A DNA stretch of 64,000 bases from Amycolatopsis alkalitolerans (GTDB lineage: Bacteria > Actinomycetota > Actinomycetes > Mycobacteriales > Pseudonocardiaceae), in contig NZ_VDFW01000004.1 in the NCBI RefSeq assembly GCF_006152065.1, forward strand, positions 62,001-126,000. The letters are read 5' to 3'. Both the position numbers and the translations under genes were made by a program. Positions 1-8,774 of the stretch are shown here, in pieces (within the stretch, counting starts at the first letter, position 1; every line of letters begins with the position of its first letter). A model generated the notes under the pieces. It was not told where the DNA came from, ran no database searches, and was given only the letters and a program-made list of their open reading frames with translations.

Positions 1-376
1 ACGGACTTGGACAGCGGGGCCGTGCACCGAATCTCCGCGACGCGCCGGATGGCGGGCACTGCCCGCGGCGGGTGTCGACGAACCTTTGGGACACGAAGGG
101 TGCGTCGTCGGCCCCGGGGTGCGTGTGCGGCCCGTGTGCGGCATTCGCATTGACCAGGTGTGCTCACGTGGGTTGTCGGCGGGGCCTCCGCTCGCGGGGC
201 GGGGTTGATGGTGATCGACAGTCCCGGCTTGGTCGTTGCCGGGGTAGATCGCTTTCGCGGAGCATTGCGACCCTCCGATGTGGACCGATGGGGTCCGCCA
301 CAGCGCGCTACGGGGGCCTGCCCGACAACGGCACGCTCGGCACACGACACCTTGGGCTGGTGGCAGTCCGGTCGGG
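1..376. other. No supported gene
   Basis: Short overlapping reading frames exist on the plus strand, but their translations are Arg/Gly/Pro/Ser-rich with no recognisable motif, as expected for shadow frames in GC-rich DNA. The stretch lies beyond the 3' end of the minus-strand GNAT-PIN-ASCH gene, so it is probably its trailer or the edge of a neighbouring gene outside the window. Confidence 0.4.
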
Positions 377-1720
377 CTACTTGAGCTGCGTGGCGGCCAG
401 CGTGTGGAGGGGTTCGGGGTCGCCGAGGGCGAGATAACGGTAGCTCTGTGGCGGCTGGAATTCGGCCTGGTCGCGTAGCCAGGCGAGTTCGTAGGGAACC
501 GGCAGGGGCTGGGCATCGGCGATGGTAAGGCAGGCTGCGGCGGTGACACCGGCGAGGTAGTCGTCGAATTCGCGCCGGGTGAGTCCGAGTTGGCCGCGGT
601 GGCGTCGCGACAGGCGCGCGGGGGTGTCGGTGTCGACGGAGTGGAGTGTCGCGGTGCCCAGGACTGAGCGGATCGGTGTGCTGGCGTAGAGGATGATGCG
701 GGTGCCGGCTCTGGCGTGGGTGAAGCCGCTGCCGGCAAGGCTGTCCAGCCGGAATGCTTCGGCGTTGGCAAGCTCGTCGAGATGGAGGACCACGTAAACG
801 GGTTTCATCAGTTTGATACCCGTCAGCGTTTCGACGACGGGTCCCAGTTGCTTGATGAGGCTCTCGTCCCAGGTAAGGAACACACTGAGGCCGGCTGCGG
901 CGGCATGGGCTACCTGTCCGACATCGCGGTGGTCTTGATCAGTCACCGGGAACTGTGGGCTGGTCTTCTGTACCTCGGCCAGGATGGCCTGCTCCAGGTC
1001 AGTTGCTCGTTGCGGATCTGCGTTGACCACCGGGTACGGGTTAATTGCCTCCTGTAACGTCCGCCGCCGAGCGGGATCTCCTGCTTTGATTTCGGCGATC
1101 ATGCCGGAGCTGACGACGAGTTGCAGGCGTCCCGCGAGGTGGTCCGCGACCAGGAACTCGGACCGGGGCTTGCGCGTGGCCGGGCTGGCCAGGTCGAGCA
1201 CGATGTTCAGGTCGATCGCGGCTCGCAGCTCGACGGGTAGTTCGTACTCGGTGAACAGGTCGGGGTGACCGTGGTCTTTCCACCACACCGTCATCGGGGT
1301 GCGGTCGCGGCCTCTGCCCGTGGTTTTCGCCCGTGCGGTGAAGCCCAAGTGTTGCCAGGTGTCGGCGAGCCCGTAGTCGTCGCGGCACTTGGCCCGGATG
1401 CCGAGGCGCTGGCTGTGGCGCTCGGTGATCGTCTTGACCAAAGCGCCAGCGATCCCCATTCCACGTGCGTCGGGCTCCACACACAGGTGCGTCAACGACA
1501 CTTCGTTGCGCGGTAGACGGTACAGCGCGTAGCCAATGATCGTGTCGGTGTCCGCGTCCCGCGCGACCAGGATCCGCGCGTCGTCGCGGGCCTCTTCGAA
1601 AGCGGCATATGGCAGTTGTCCGAGGCGGTCGTCGAACCGGTCTCCGAGTTGAACGACTGCCTCGTAACCTGCCTGGTCATCCGAAGCAAGTGGCTCGATG
1701 CGGGTCTGCCCTTGATCCAT
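377..1720 (-). CDS. GNAT acetyltransferase - PIN ribonuclease - ASCH/PUA-like fusion protein
   Basis: Three modules can be read in a 447-residue protein. Residues ~5-150 look like a GNAT acetyltransferase, with the acetyl-CoA loop region after 'HLCVEPDARGMGIAGALV'. Residues ~165-310 look like a PIN nuclease, with acidic positions in 'IDLNIVLDL', 'SSGMIAEI' and the 'DVGQVAHAAAAGLSVFLTWD' block. Residues ~315-440 resemble an ASCH/PUA-type RNA-binding domain ('GTRIILYASTPIRSVLG' and the C-terminal 'PPQSYRYL'). I chose the ATG at 1720 because a GGTGG motif sits five bases upstream; the longer frame has no comparable site. PIN domains usually cleave RNA and GNATs acetylate amines (tRNA-targeting toxins are known), so an RNA-directed toxin or defence effector is plausible. 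This is inference. It stands alone at the edge of the defence island. Confidence 0.72.
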   Translation of the reverse strand: MDQGQTRIEPLASDDQAGYEAVVQLGDRFDDRLGQLPYAAFEEARDDARILVARDADTDTIIGYALYRLPRNEVSLTHLCVEPDARGMGIAGALVKTITERHSQRLGIRAKCRDDYGLADTWQHLGFTARAKTTGRGRDRTPMTVWWKDHGHPDLFTEYELPVELRAAIDLNIVLDLASPATRKPRSEFLVADHLAGRLQLVVSSGMIAEIKAGDPARRRTLQEAINPYPVVNADPQRATDLEQAILAEVQKTSPQFPVTDQDHRDVGQVAHAAAAGLSVFLTWDESLIKQLGPVVETLTGIKLMKPVYVVLHLDELANAEAFRLDSLAGSGFTHARAGTRIILYASTPIRSVLGTATLHSVDTDTPARLSRRHRGQLGLTRREFDDYLAGVTAAACLTIADAQPLPVPYELAWLRDQAEFQPPQSYRYLALGDPEPLHTLAATQLK

Positions 1721-2145
1721 ATAGCCACCACTACCGCTAATGGCAGGGTGGTCGATCGTAAACGATGGCCAACCACCCATTTGGCGCAGCGCGACGATGC
1801 GCGCCTCGATGTACGTGCACGAGACACTAAGATCTCACGAAATCGTCGGAAGGTAATCATTTTCCGGCATAACTCGGGAGTGGTTTCTGCTGGCGCGCGC
1901 TGGGCTGCCGCGGTTCGTAGAGCGATTGCCGTCCGCGACGACTACGTTCATCAGCAGCGTGTGTCGCACGCCCACGGATATCGATCTGAGTGAAGACGCC
2001 GATGAGGTCGGGTTTCCTGAGGCAGGTTGCTGAAACCGCGCCTTGAAAAGCTTGCCACGCCGCGTCCGTATAGCAGGTTGAGACTGTCCGAGCCTGAGGT
2101 GAGCAGGCACGTTCCATTTCTCTCAGGCGCACGTGATCGTTCTGA
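1721..2145. other. Intergenic region between two minus-strand genes; no gene seen
   Basis: Reading frames here are short and lack family motifs. The stretch should hold the promoter of the downstream GNAT-PIN-ASCH gene and the trailer of the HEPN gene. No convincing terminator hairpin or promoter hexamer pair was found. Confidence 0.35.
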
Positions 2146-3786
2146 TCAGCCGAGCAGCCTGGTGATGCCGGGACCGAGTGGATCGCCGACGAGGGTCAGT
2201 GAGTTCTCTGCGCGAGCGGCCAGTGTGAGGGGTCCTTCGTTGTCGATCAGCTGGGCGTGAACGAGCCGGTCTAAGGCCGCGCCGATGAGTGGCGCCGAGG
2301 TGCGTAGGGCGGCGTCGAGGGCGATCGCTTCCGTGCTGCCGCCGTGTACGACGATGTTGCGCTGTCGGTACAGACGTCGAAAGACACCGCTCAACACCCG
2401 GTTCACTTCCGTGAGCTGGCCGATCGGGTCGTCAATCAGCGATTTCATGCGTTTGGCGGCAGCGTGCTCATGAGGCGACGTAAGCACCAGCGGTGTGCTG
2501 GTTCCGTCGGTGAGCGCGTCGGCGACCACTTGGCTTCGTTGCATGTTGGTGTTGCATTCGTCGAGGCGTTGGCTGAGCCGATCCGGCGTCGGTGGGCGAT
2601 GCCGGTAGGACAACGTCGTAAGCTCGGCGCGTGGCCAGGAGCAGGCGACAATGGCGGCGAGACGGTCGGCCACCACGGCACGTCCTTCGGACACATCCAG
2701 CTCGTCACCGGGGTGGTAGAGCAGGGACTCCACGGCCGCCCAGCCACCCGCCGCCGCCGTTGAAGCCGAGCCGTCATGCAGGGGCGCTGCCAGTTCGAGG
2801 GCCTCGTCGAGCCGGTCACTGCGGTTGACCGAGTACATCGTCTTCTCACTCACCAGCGACAACACGCTTACCCCCCGGTTCGGCGGTGCCAGTGGCAATG
2901 GCTCCGGCTCTCCCTTGATCCACACTTTCCCGACCGGCTGCAGCCGATTTCGGATGTTGTAGGCCGGGCCTCGGGCATAGACACGACGGGCTTCAAGACG
3001 GCGCACGATGCCGCCCGCCGCACGGGCGGCGGCGACGGGATCCTTACGGGTAAATCGGTAAATGAACGCTCCGTTGTGCCGCGGCGGCTGGGCGAAACCG
3101 TGCTCGGCGAACCAGCGGGCAGCCTGCGGTGGACTGAGCCATTCAGGGAGATGAGAAGCGAGGTCCTCGTGGTCAGGCACGGAGACGAACGGGATCAAGA
3201 CTTCGAATTCCTGGTCCACTTGCTCAGCCAACCCACAGGCACCCTCGAGCAGGTCGCCCAACGTCGCGGCTGAGGCCTTCCGTAGCTGCGCCGCCCAGCG
3301 GTTGAGATAGCCAGAGCTGTGGCCGCAGTCGAGCAGATAAGTCGTCAGCGTGCGGGCAAGCCGTTCGGGGGACGGCGGGTTGGCCGAATCGACGCTCGTG
3401 GCCCAACGCCGCAGGTAGCCGTGCTTGACCGACGGAAGCAACTGGATCAGGCGGCGCCGCTCTCGCCCGTCGGTCGGCAGTTTTGACCGCAGCAGACTAG
3501 TGATTTCTCGACGCAGCTTGCTGTCGCCGAGGCCGCGGTCGGGGCCGAGTTGGCGTTCGAGTTCATGCATGTACCACGACACGGCGCCCGGTGAGAGCAC
3601 GCGCATCCGCGTCCAATCCCCACACTCGATCGCTTCCTCGAGCGCGAGGACGTTGCTTGCTTCCCAGAGGCGCCGAGGCCACGGGGTCGTTTCCCGAACG
3701 AAGTCGAGAACCCGAGCGAGCACGTGGCTCCCGTAAGGGTCAGTGGCCAAGCTAACTGAGGACAACGCTGGTGTAGCACCCGACAC
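2146..3786 (-). CDS. Large HEPN-domain protein (ApeA-like HEPN at the C terminus)
   Basis: This 546-residue protein starts at GTG 3786, with AAGGA nine bases upstream. Near the C terminus, residues 476-481 read RNIVVH, the R-x4-H signature of HEPN ribonucleases, inside a helical stretch ('FRRLYRQRNIVVHGGST'). The first ~450 residues are mostly alpha-helical in character, and I could not assign them to a named family. HEPN proteins with long N-terminal sensor regions are frequent anti-phage abortive-infection effectors, and the neighbouring conflict genes fit that. Function is inferred from the motif and context only. The start codon lies inside an inverted repeat, which could allow autoregulation. 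Confidence 0.7.
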   Translation of the reverse strand: MSGATPALSSVSLATDPYGSHVLARVLDFVRETTPWPRRLWEASNVLALEEAIECGDWTRMRVLSPGAVSWYMHELERQLGPDRGLGDSKLRREITSLLRSKLPTDGRERRRLIQLLPSVKHGYLRRWATSVDSANPPSPERLARTLTTYLLDCGHSSGYLNRWAAQLRKASAATLGDLLEGACGLAEQVDQEFEVLIPFVSVPDHEDLASHLPEWLSPPQAARWFAEHGFAQPPRHNGAFIYRFTRKDPVAAARAAGGIVRRLEARRVYARGPAYNIRNRLQPVGKVWIKGEPEPLPLAPPNRGVSVLSLVSEKTMYSVNRSDRLDEALELAAPLHDGSASTAAAGGWAAVESLLYHPGDELDVSEGRAVVADRLAAIVACSWPRAELTTLSYRHRPPTPDRLSQRLDECNTNMQRSQVVADALTDGTSTPLVLTSPHEHAAAKRMKSLIDDPIGQLTEVNRVLSGVFRRLYRQRNIVVHGGSTEAIALDAALRTSAPLIGAALDRLVHAQLIDNEGPLTLAARAENSLTLVGDPLGPGITRLLG

Positions 3787-3795
3787 GAGGTGCTA
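3774..3795. promoter_or_regulatory. Inverted repeat overlapping the HEPN gene start
   Basis: TAGCACC at 3774-3780 and GGTGCTA at 3789-3795 are perfect inverted arms separated by 8 bp. They straddle the GTG start of the minus-strand HEPN gene (3786) and could be an operator or an RNA hairpin that masks the start codon. Confidence 0.45.
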
Positions 3796-4155
3796 TCCTT
3801 GCAGAGTAGTACCCAAAGATCTTAGGCACGGGGAGCCGCCCTTCAAGGGCCGCTCCCCGCCTTTTCATCCCAGGTTGACTTCATTCCGTAACTTGCCTGC
3901 TACAGGCTGTCAGAACCTAAGCCTGATGCTCCAGGACCGCGGCAAGCTCGTTGGCTGCTGAAGGCTGGGTGTCGTTTGTTCCTGCCTGTCGCGAGATCGA
4001 CGTACCCGGCGGGCGCGCCCGCGGCGTGTTGGTTGCTGTGGAGGTCACAGGCGCGGCGTGGCCTTGACAGTCGTGGCCGTTTCGCGTGAGCGCGGGTGAT
4101 CAGGGTGCATCCCGTGTTCCAGGTAGCACTGCCCTGCCACGGTCATCTCGGCCTG
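3787..4155. other. Intergenic region upstream of the HEPN gene; no protein gene seen
   Basis: Apart from the inverted repeat at 3774-3795 and the hairpin at 3830-3864, I see no coding signal. The plus-strand frame from about 4096 to 4503 lacks family motifs and runs antisense to the small helix-turn-helix gene at 4156-4329. Confidence 0.35.
3830..3864 (+). terminator. Strong hairpin followed by a T tract (plus-strand terminator-like)
   Basis: GGGGAGC (3830-3836) pairs with GCTCCCC (3852-3858). An inner CCCTT/AAGGG stem is present too, and TTTT follows at 3861-3864. The polarity fits termination of a plus-strand transcript, yet no plus-strand protein gene lies directly upstream, so it may end a small RNA divergent from the HEPN gene. 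Confidence 0.5.
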
Positions 4156-4329
4156 CTATCGGCCACCGTGCTTGGTAATGGTGATCAGTCCACGATCGCG
4201 CAAGGCGTTGGCCGACTGGCGAGCACGACCGTTCTGCGGGTCGCTGAGGTCCTGGCCAGCCTCAAGCCGGCGCAGGACCGCGAGCTGCCGGTTGTTCAGA
4301 GACGCCCACCGTTTCATGACGGGCATCAT
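4156..4329 (-). CDS. Small winged-helix-like DNA-binding protein
   Basis: A 57-codon minus-strand frame contains 'SLNNRQLAVLRRLEAGQDLS' followed by '...SANALRDRGLITITKHGG', ending in TAG at 4156-4158. This is the layout of a compact helix-turn-helix protein seen in many actinomycetes, where the last segment is the wing after the recognition helix. In-frame ATGs are at 4329, 4326 and 4317; GGAGG lies 15 bases before 4329, so the exact start is uncertain. It is divergent from the IetAS pair and could regulate it. The protein is shorter than relatives I recall, which continue past the wing, so it may be truncated. Confidence 0.5.
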   Translation of the reverse strand: MMPVMKRWASLNNRQLAVLRRLEAGQDLSDPQNGRARQSANALRDRGLITITKHGGR

Positions 4330-4628
4330 CGACGCGCTCGCCTACCTCCGCACGTGATCGTGTCACCCGTGCGAGCGGTGTCCATCAAGATCCTCGTGTC
4401 GCGAGGCGACATCACGGCGGACGGCGCGCGAGGTTGCGTGGCAGCGGCATGCTCGCCCAACACAGACGGTCCCCAGCCACAACGCATACGTCCACGGAGG
4501 TGATGACTGGGCGAGCCGTCGCTCAGTGGATGGGTTGCTGCGTGGTGGCGCCGTCCCCGGGGGCGTTGTGCAGGGCTGGGAGCATGTTTTCCGATATTGT
4601 TTGAACGGTCTGGAAGGAGGTGCGGGGC

Positions 4629-5636
4629 ATGGCGCAGGCTGAGTTGATCACGGAGATGGTTCGTGCGCATACGTTGGGTGATGAGCGTCGGTGGCGGAAC
4701 CTGTTGTCTCAGTTGATTGCTGCGGAGTCCCGTGCCGGTCATACCCGTCAGGCCGCCCGGTTGCGGGCGTTGCTGGCTGAGGCGAAGACAGCGGAGCCTG
4801 AGCGTTCGTCGCGGCAGTCGGTGGGCGGCCCCGTTCCGTTGGCGCGGGCTCCGCGTGATCTGGCGGATGTACTGGATGTCCGCTATAGCGATGTGCAGTT
4901 GGCGGATCTGGTGCTGCCGGATGAGCTGCGGGGCAGTGTGCAGCGGGTGCTGGACGAACAGCGCCAGGCGGGGCGACTGGCTGAGCATGGCTTGATGGCG
5001 CGTCGGCGGTTGTTGCTGCACGGCCCGCCGGGGTGTGGCAAGACGATGGCCGCGCACGCGCTGGCGGGCGAGTTGAAGCTGCCGTTGGCGCGGGTGCGGT
5101 TGGAGGTGCTGTTCAACCGGTATCTGGGGGAAACCGCGGCGACGTTGACCGACATTTTCGACCACATCGGCCGGGTGCGGGCGGTGTACCTGTTCGACGA
5201 GTTCGACGCGCTGGGCAAGCACCGCAGTGATGAGTTCGATGTCGGCGAGGCCAAGCGTGTGGTGGGGACGTTCCTGCAGTTGCTGGACGCCTGTGACAGC
5301 GACAGCCTGATCGTGGCCGCCACGAACTTGGGGGAAACATTGGATTCGGCGCTGCTGCGGCGATTCGACGACGTCCTCGAGTTCCCCGCCCCGACGGTGG
5401 AGGCCCGGGCGCTGTTGCTGCGCCGACTGCTGCGAACCGTGCCGGTCGGCGGCGACGAGGTAAAGAAACTGGCGAAGCAGAGTGAAGGACTGTCGTTCGC
5501 GGAGGTACAGGCGGCGGTGGACAACGCACGGAAGGCGGCCATTCTTGATGACCGCGAATTCCCCTCGCTAAACGAGATCGATGCCGAGGTGCGTCTGCGT
5601 GTGCGGGGGGCCAGTCTGAAGACGGGGCGTGCATGA
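4629..5636 (+). CDS. ietA: AAA-family ATPase of an IetAS-type system
   Basis: This 335-residue ATPase has an N-terminal helical region (1-125), Walker A GPPGCGKT at 132-139, Walker B AVYLFDEFD at 185-193, a sensor-like VAATN near residue 233 and a small C-terminal lid domain. The ATG at 4629 is eight bases after a strong GGAGG (4616-4620). Its stop overlaps the protease start (ATGA), so the two proteins are translationally coupled. AAA ATPase plus subtilisin-like protease is the IetA/IetS pair. It is known from plasmid stability and incompatibility of pTiC58, where the ATPase acts as antitoxin and the protease as toxin, and has since been listed among anti-phage systems. Assignment rests on gene order and motifs. 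Confidence 0.82.
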   Translation: MAQAELITEMVRAHTLGDERRWRNLLSQLIAAESRAGHTRQAARLRALLAEAKTAEPERSSRQSVGGPVPLARAPRDLADVLDVRYSDVQLADLVLPDELRGSVQRVLDEQRQAGRLAEHGLMARRRLLLHGPPGCGKTMAAHALAGELKLPLARVRLEVLFNRYLGETAATLTDIFDHIGRVRAVYLFDEFDALGKHRSDEFDVGEAKRVVGTFLQLLDACDSDSLIVAATNLGETLDSALLRRFDDVLEFPAPTVEARALLLRRLLRTVPVGGDEVKKLAKQSEGLSFAEVQAAVDNARKAAILDDREFPSLNEIDAEVRLRVRGASLKTGRA

Positions 5637-8002
5637 TCCGGACGGGGCTGCCCCTGATCCGCGTGACGCGCGCTGTCGAGGAACGATTCCAAGCGCCCGG
5701 GGGATCAAGTAAGAAGACGCTGCCGCCACGCACGCGGGAACAACACGCCGCGCGGCTGTTGCGCGAGCTGGACGCGGTCCAGCAGGCGCGGCGACCGCAG
5801 GAGGACCGCGCGCCCCACAGCGAAGGCCAGTTGATCGCCGCAACCGGTACGACTGGTTTCGCCGATCAAGCCCACAGCCTCGGGGACAAGAACTCGGACG
5901 CGATCGTGGTCGCGGTGGACCAAGGGCAGGCCCTGCTGCACGTCCATACTGACGCGCGGGCGTTGCGTAAGAAGGTCGAGCGCTACCGCGATGAGGACAC
6001 CAAGTCTGGCGCCCCGAAGCATGCGGCGCTCGTTGCGCGGATCGAGGATCTGCGGGTCCCGACACTGGCGGATCTGAGCCTGCGTGAGTTCAGCGAGGAC
6101 GACATCGACCCCGGTCAGTCGTACTGGGTTGAGTTGTGGACCCGCGGCGGGCGCCTCGACGACGGCGAGGATCGTGCCCGGGTGCGCGAGGACATTCACT
6201 GGCTGGCCGACCTGGGCGGGTTTCGTGGCATGCCGCGACAGTACGAGGGTGTGGAACGGGACATCTTCTTGGCGCGGTTGACCGGCGACGTGCTCGCAGA
6301 GCTTCCGGGTTTGATGCCGGAGGTGTACGAGGTGCACTTCGCGCCACGGGTCCGGTTGGTCGAGACCCTGTTGCAGGGCGAGGCCAAGGCCGCACCGCCG
6401 GTGGGCGTGGAGCCACCGCCGGAAGACGCGGCCGTGGTGGCGGTGTATGACACCGGCACCAGCGCGCACCACCCGTACCTGCGGCCGGCGCTGCTGGGCA
6501 CGGGCAGCGTCGTGCCTGGGGAACCGGATGCGGCCGACCGGCACGGGCACGGCACGGAGATGGCCGGGATTGCGGTCTATCCGGACTATCTGCAGGGTGT
6601 CGCGCAGGGTGTGCTGCGGCCACAGAACCGGCTGGTCGGCATGCGGCTGATCCCGACTCCCGGTGGTGGGCCTGCTGACGACGAGCCCGAGTTCTGGGCG
6701 GAACGCACCGAGGCGGCCGTGACCGAGGCCGAAGACCTCGCCGACGAGGCGAGAGTGGTGCACAGCCTCAGCGTGGGCGCGGACAACGACAGCGGGCTAC
6801 GCACGGCGTGGTCGATCGGGGTGGACCAACTTGCCTGGAACAGCGGCAGGGGGCGGTTGATGGTCGTCGCCGCGGGCAACCTTCCTGACAACATGCTCGC
6901 CACGGAGCGCGAGGACGACCCCGTGGCGAACCTCGGGCAACCGATCTGCCAGCCCGCGCAAGCCTGGAACGCCCTCACCGTCGGCGGCTTCACCGCCCTG
7001 GGTGGCGCCGCGGCTAACGGGAAGGGCCCGTACCCGGAGGCGTTGGCCCCTGTGGGTGGGCTCAGCCCGTATGCCAGCACCGATGTCGGGGTCGCAGGGC
7101 GTCCGATCAAGCCCGACATCGTGAAGGAGGCCGGAAACACCGCGCCCGGTGGTGGTTTGCCCAACGCGGGTGGTGAGCACCTGTCGCTGTGGACGACCAG
7201 TCACCGGCATACCCGCGGGGAGCTGAGTACCCAGACGTGGGCCACCAGTCCCGCCGCGGCATCGGCGGCGGCCGATCTCGCTGTCCTGGCCAGGAAACAC
7301 CCGGACCTGGGACCCGCAGCGCTGCGGGCCTTGTATGTCCATAGTGCACAGTGGACACCCGTCATGTGGAAACAGTTCACCGACCGCAAGGACCGGCTGC
7401 GGGCCGTGGGCTACAGCGTTCCCGACCTGCGGGCCGCGAGCGGTGCCGACAGCAACCGGCCCGTGTTCGTCTACGAAGGACACCTCGCGCCCGGCGGCCG
7501 GCAGGCGCAGATGCTACGGATTCCCTTGCCGGACCACATCATCAGCGACCACGCCGACTCCCCGGTCCGGCTCGCGATCACCCTGGCCTACTTCATCGAA
7601 CCCACCGAGGCGATGGCTGGCCGGCAGTACGCCGGTGGCCGGCTGCGGTGGGAGATGCAAGGACCCACCGAAAACGAGTTGCAGCTGCGGCGCCGGATCA
7701 ACAAACTCGCCCGCAGCGGGACGAGTGAGGCCGGTCCCAGCAGCGGCTACACCTGGACGATCGGTTCTCAGGCGCGGGGGCGGGGCACGCTGCAGCATGA
7801 CTACGTCGAACTCAACGCCAGCGAACTCGCCGGAGACCGGCTCCTCGCCGTCTTCCCGATCCTGGGCTGGTGGGAGCAGCGCGAGAGCACCAAGAACCTC
7901 GAAATCCCCTACGCCATCGTGGTCAGTGTCGACTCTTACTCCGAAGACATCGACCTCTACGCGGCCATCCAGGCCAGCATCGCCACCAACATCGAAACCT
8001 AA
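5633..8002 (+). CDS. ietS: Subtilisin-like serine protease (S8) of an IetAS-type system
   Basis: This 789-residue cytosolic protease has no signal peptide. Residues 1-250 form a variable N-terminal region. The S8 triad can be read as Asp273 in VVAVYDTGTS, His306 in RHGHGTEMAG and Ser539 in TWATSPAAAS, with oxyanion-hole Asn416 in VVAAGN. The serine motif is ATSPAAA rather than the usual GTSxAxP, as in other IetS-like proteins. About 250 residues follow the catalytic domain and probably form a C-terminal recognition module. It overlaps ietA by four bases. The presumed role is a protease toxin or defence effector held in check or activated by the ATPase. The substrate is unknown. Confidence 0.82.
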   Translation: MIRTGLPLIRVTRAVEERFQAPGGSSKKTLPPRTREQHAARLLRELDAVQQARRPQEDRAPHSEGQLIAATGTTGFADQAHSLGDKNSDAIVVAVDQGQALLHVHTDARALRKKVERYRDEDTKSGAPKHAALVARIEDLRVPTLADLSLREFSEDDIDPGQSYWVELWTRGGRLDDGEDRARVREDIHWLADLGGFRGMPRQYEGVERDIFLARLTGDVLAELPGLMPEVYEVHFAPRVRLVETLLQGEAKAAPPVGVEPPPEDAAVVAVYDTGTSAHHPYLRPALLGTGSVVPGEPDAADRHGHGTEMAGIAVYPDYLQGVAQGVLRPQNRLVGMRLIPTPGGGPADDEPEFWAERTEAAVTEAEDLADEARVVHSLSVGADNDSGLRTAWSIGVDQLAWNSGRGRLMVVAAGNLPDNMLATEREDDPVANLGQPICQPAQAWNALTVGGFTALGGAAANGKGPYPEALAPVGGLSPYASTDVGVAGRPIKPDIVKEAGNTAPGGGLPNAGGEHLSLWTTSHRHTRGELSTQTWATSPAAASAAADLAVLARKHPDLGPAALRALYVHSAQWTPVMWKQFTDRKDRLRAVGYSVPDLRAASGADSNRPVFVYEGHLAPGGRQAQMLRIPLPDHIISDHADSPVRLAITLAYFIEPTEAMAGRQYAGGRLRWEMQGPTENELQLRRRINKLARSGTSEAGPSSGYTWTIGSQARGRGTLQHDYVELNASELAGDRLLAVFPILGWWEQRESTKNLEIPYAIVVSVDSYSEDIDLYAAIQASIATNIET

Positions 8003-8388
8003 GTATCCGGTGTCCGAGCGGGCTTGTGTGTATATGTGGAGCCCGCCGCGTTTCAAACCCTGCTGCTGATCAGGTTCTCGATGATCACCGTGATCGCGGA
8101 CCGTGAGGTCGCCTGCTGATTCAGCGACCGCGGAATGACTAGACGAGACGGGTAGCTGCTCGCGGGAGGCTACGACAGCCAGAATCGCCTCGGCCTCTGA
8201 GGTGCGGCACGGTCGCGGAGATCTACGCCCCACCCCATTCCGCACCATCAATCCGGCCCACTCTGCGCGAATACGTGCACGCGCTACCTCCGGACGACTG
8301 CCTCAGCGCTGACATGCTCACCGCCCTCTGTGGACTTGAAGACGTCCGCCGGGCAGCTTGATACCCCGCCAGGGTATTTGGTGCCTGT
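8003..8388. other. Intergenic region between convergent genes; one hairpin
   Basis: No coding signal was found. The only structure is the GCGGGCT/AGCCCGC hairpin at 8018-8046 just after the ietS stop. The stretch separates the plus-strand IetAS operon from the minus-strand toxin operon. Confidence 0.4.
8018..8046 (+). terminator. Terminator-like hairpin after ietS
   Basis: GCGGGCT (8018-8024) and AGCCCGC (8040-8046) can form a 7-bp stem with a 15-base loop, 16 bases after the ietS stop. There is no long T run, so this is a weak intrinsic terminator or an mRNA 3' stabiliser. Confidence 0.4.
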
Positions 8389-8772
8389 TCAGGGTGAGTC
8401 GGTCTTTGGCTCCCACACAGCGAGTTCTCCGCCGGGCATCGAGACGATGAGGAAGCCGTCGGGGCCTGCTACTGTCCACGCTTCGTAGTCGTTGTCTGGC
8501 TCCACTCGGATCGTGGCTCCGTTGCTGAATACCAGGCTCAGTACGCCTGAATTGTCGACGTCGGCGGTCGTCACGGTCTGCTGGAGCAATCCCTTCATCG
8601 GCTGGAACGACTCTTGTGGATCGGTTTCGGGTGAAAGCTCGTAGTGCTTTCCAGAGATATCGAGGCCGAATGGTGATTCGATGCGTGCCATATAGCCGTC
8701 GGAGAAGTGCAGGACCGCGCTGTACTCGACCGTCTCGGAGAGTAGTGTCTTCCCTTTCAGGCGAAGATCCAT
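8389..8772 (-). CDS. DUF6188 family protein, putative immunity protein
   Basis: This 127-residue protein starts 'MDLRLKGK' and contains 'AVLHFSDGYMARIESPF' and 'DNDYEAWTVAGPDGFLIV', the layout I associate with DUF6188. I chose the ATG at 8772 because GGAGGG lies nine bases upstream; the alternative ATG at 8781 directly abuts that ribosome site. Only two bases separate it from the stop of the WXG toxin gene, so the two are co-translated. Small acidic proteins in this position after polymorphic toxins are usually immunity proteins. No enzymatic motif is visible, so the immunity role is inference from context. Confidence 0.6.
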   Translation of the reverse strand: MDLRLKGKTLLSETVEYSAVLHFSDGYMARIESPFGLDISGKHYELSPETDPQESFQPMKGLLQQTVTTADVDNSGVLSLVFSNGATIRVEPDNDYEAWTVAGPDGFLIVSMPGGELAVWEPKTDSP

Positions 8773-8774
8773 GG

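Noticed and set aside
1835..2132. Short minus-strand frames between the GNAT-PIN-ASCH and HEPN genes
   Set aside because: Low complexity, no ribosome site and no similarity to any family I know.
4096..4503. Plus-strand 135-residue frame
   Set aside because: It overlaps the minus-strand helix-turn-helix gene antisense and shows no family pattern.
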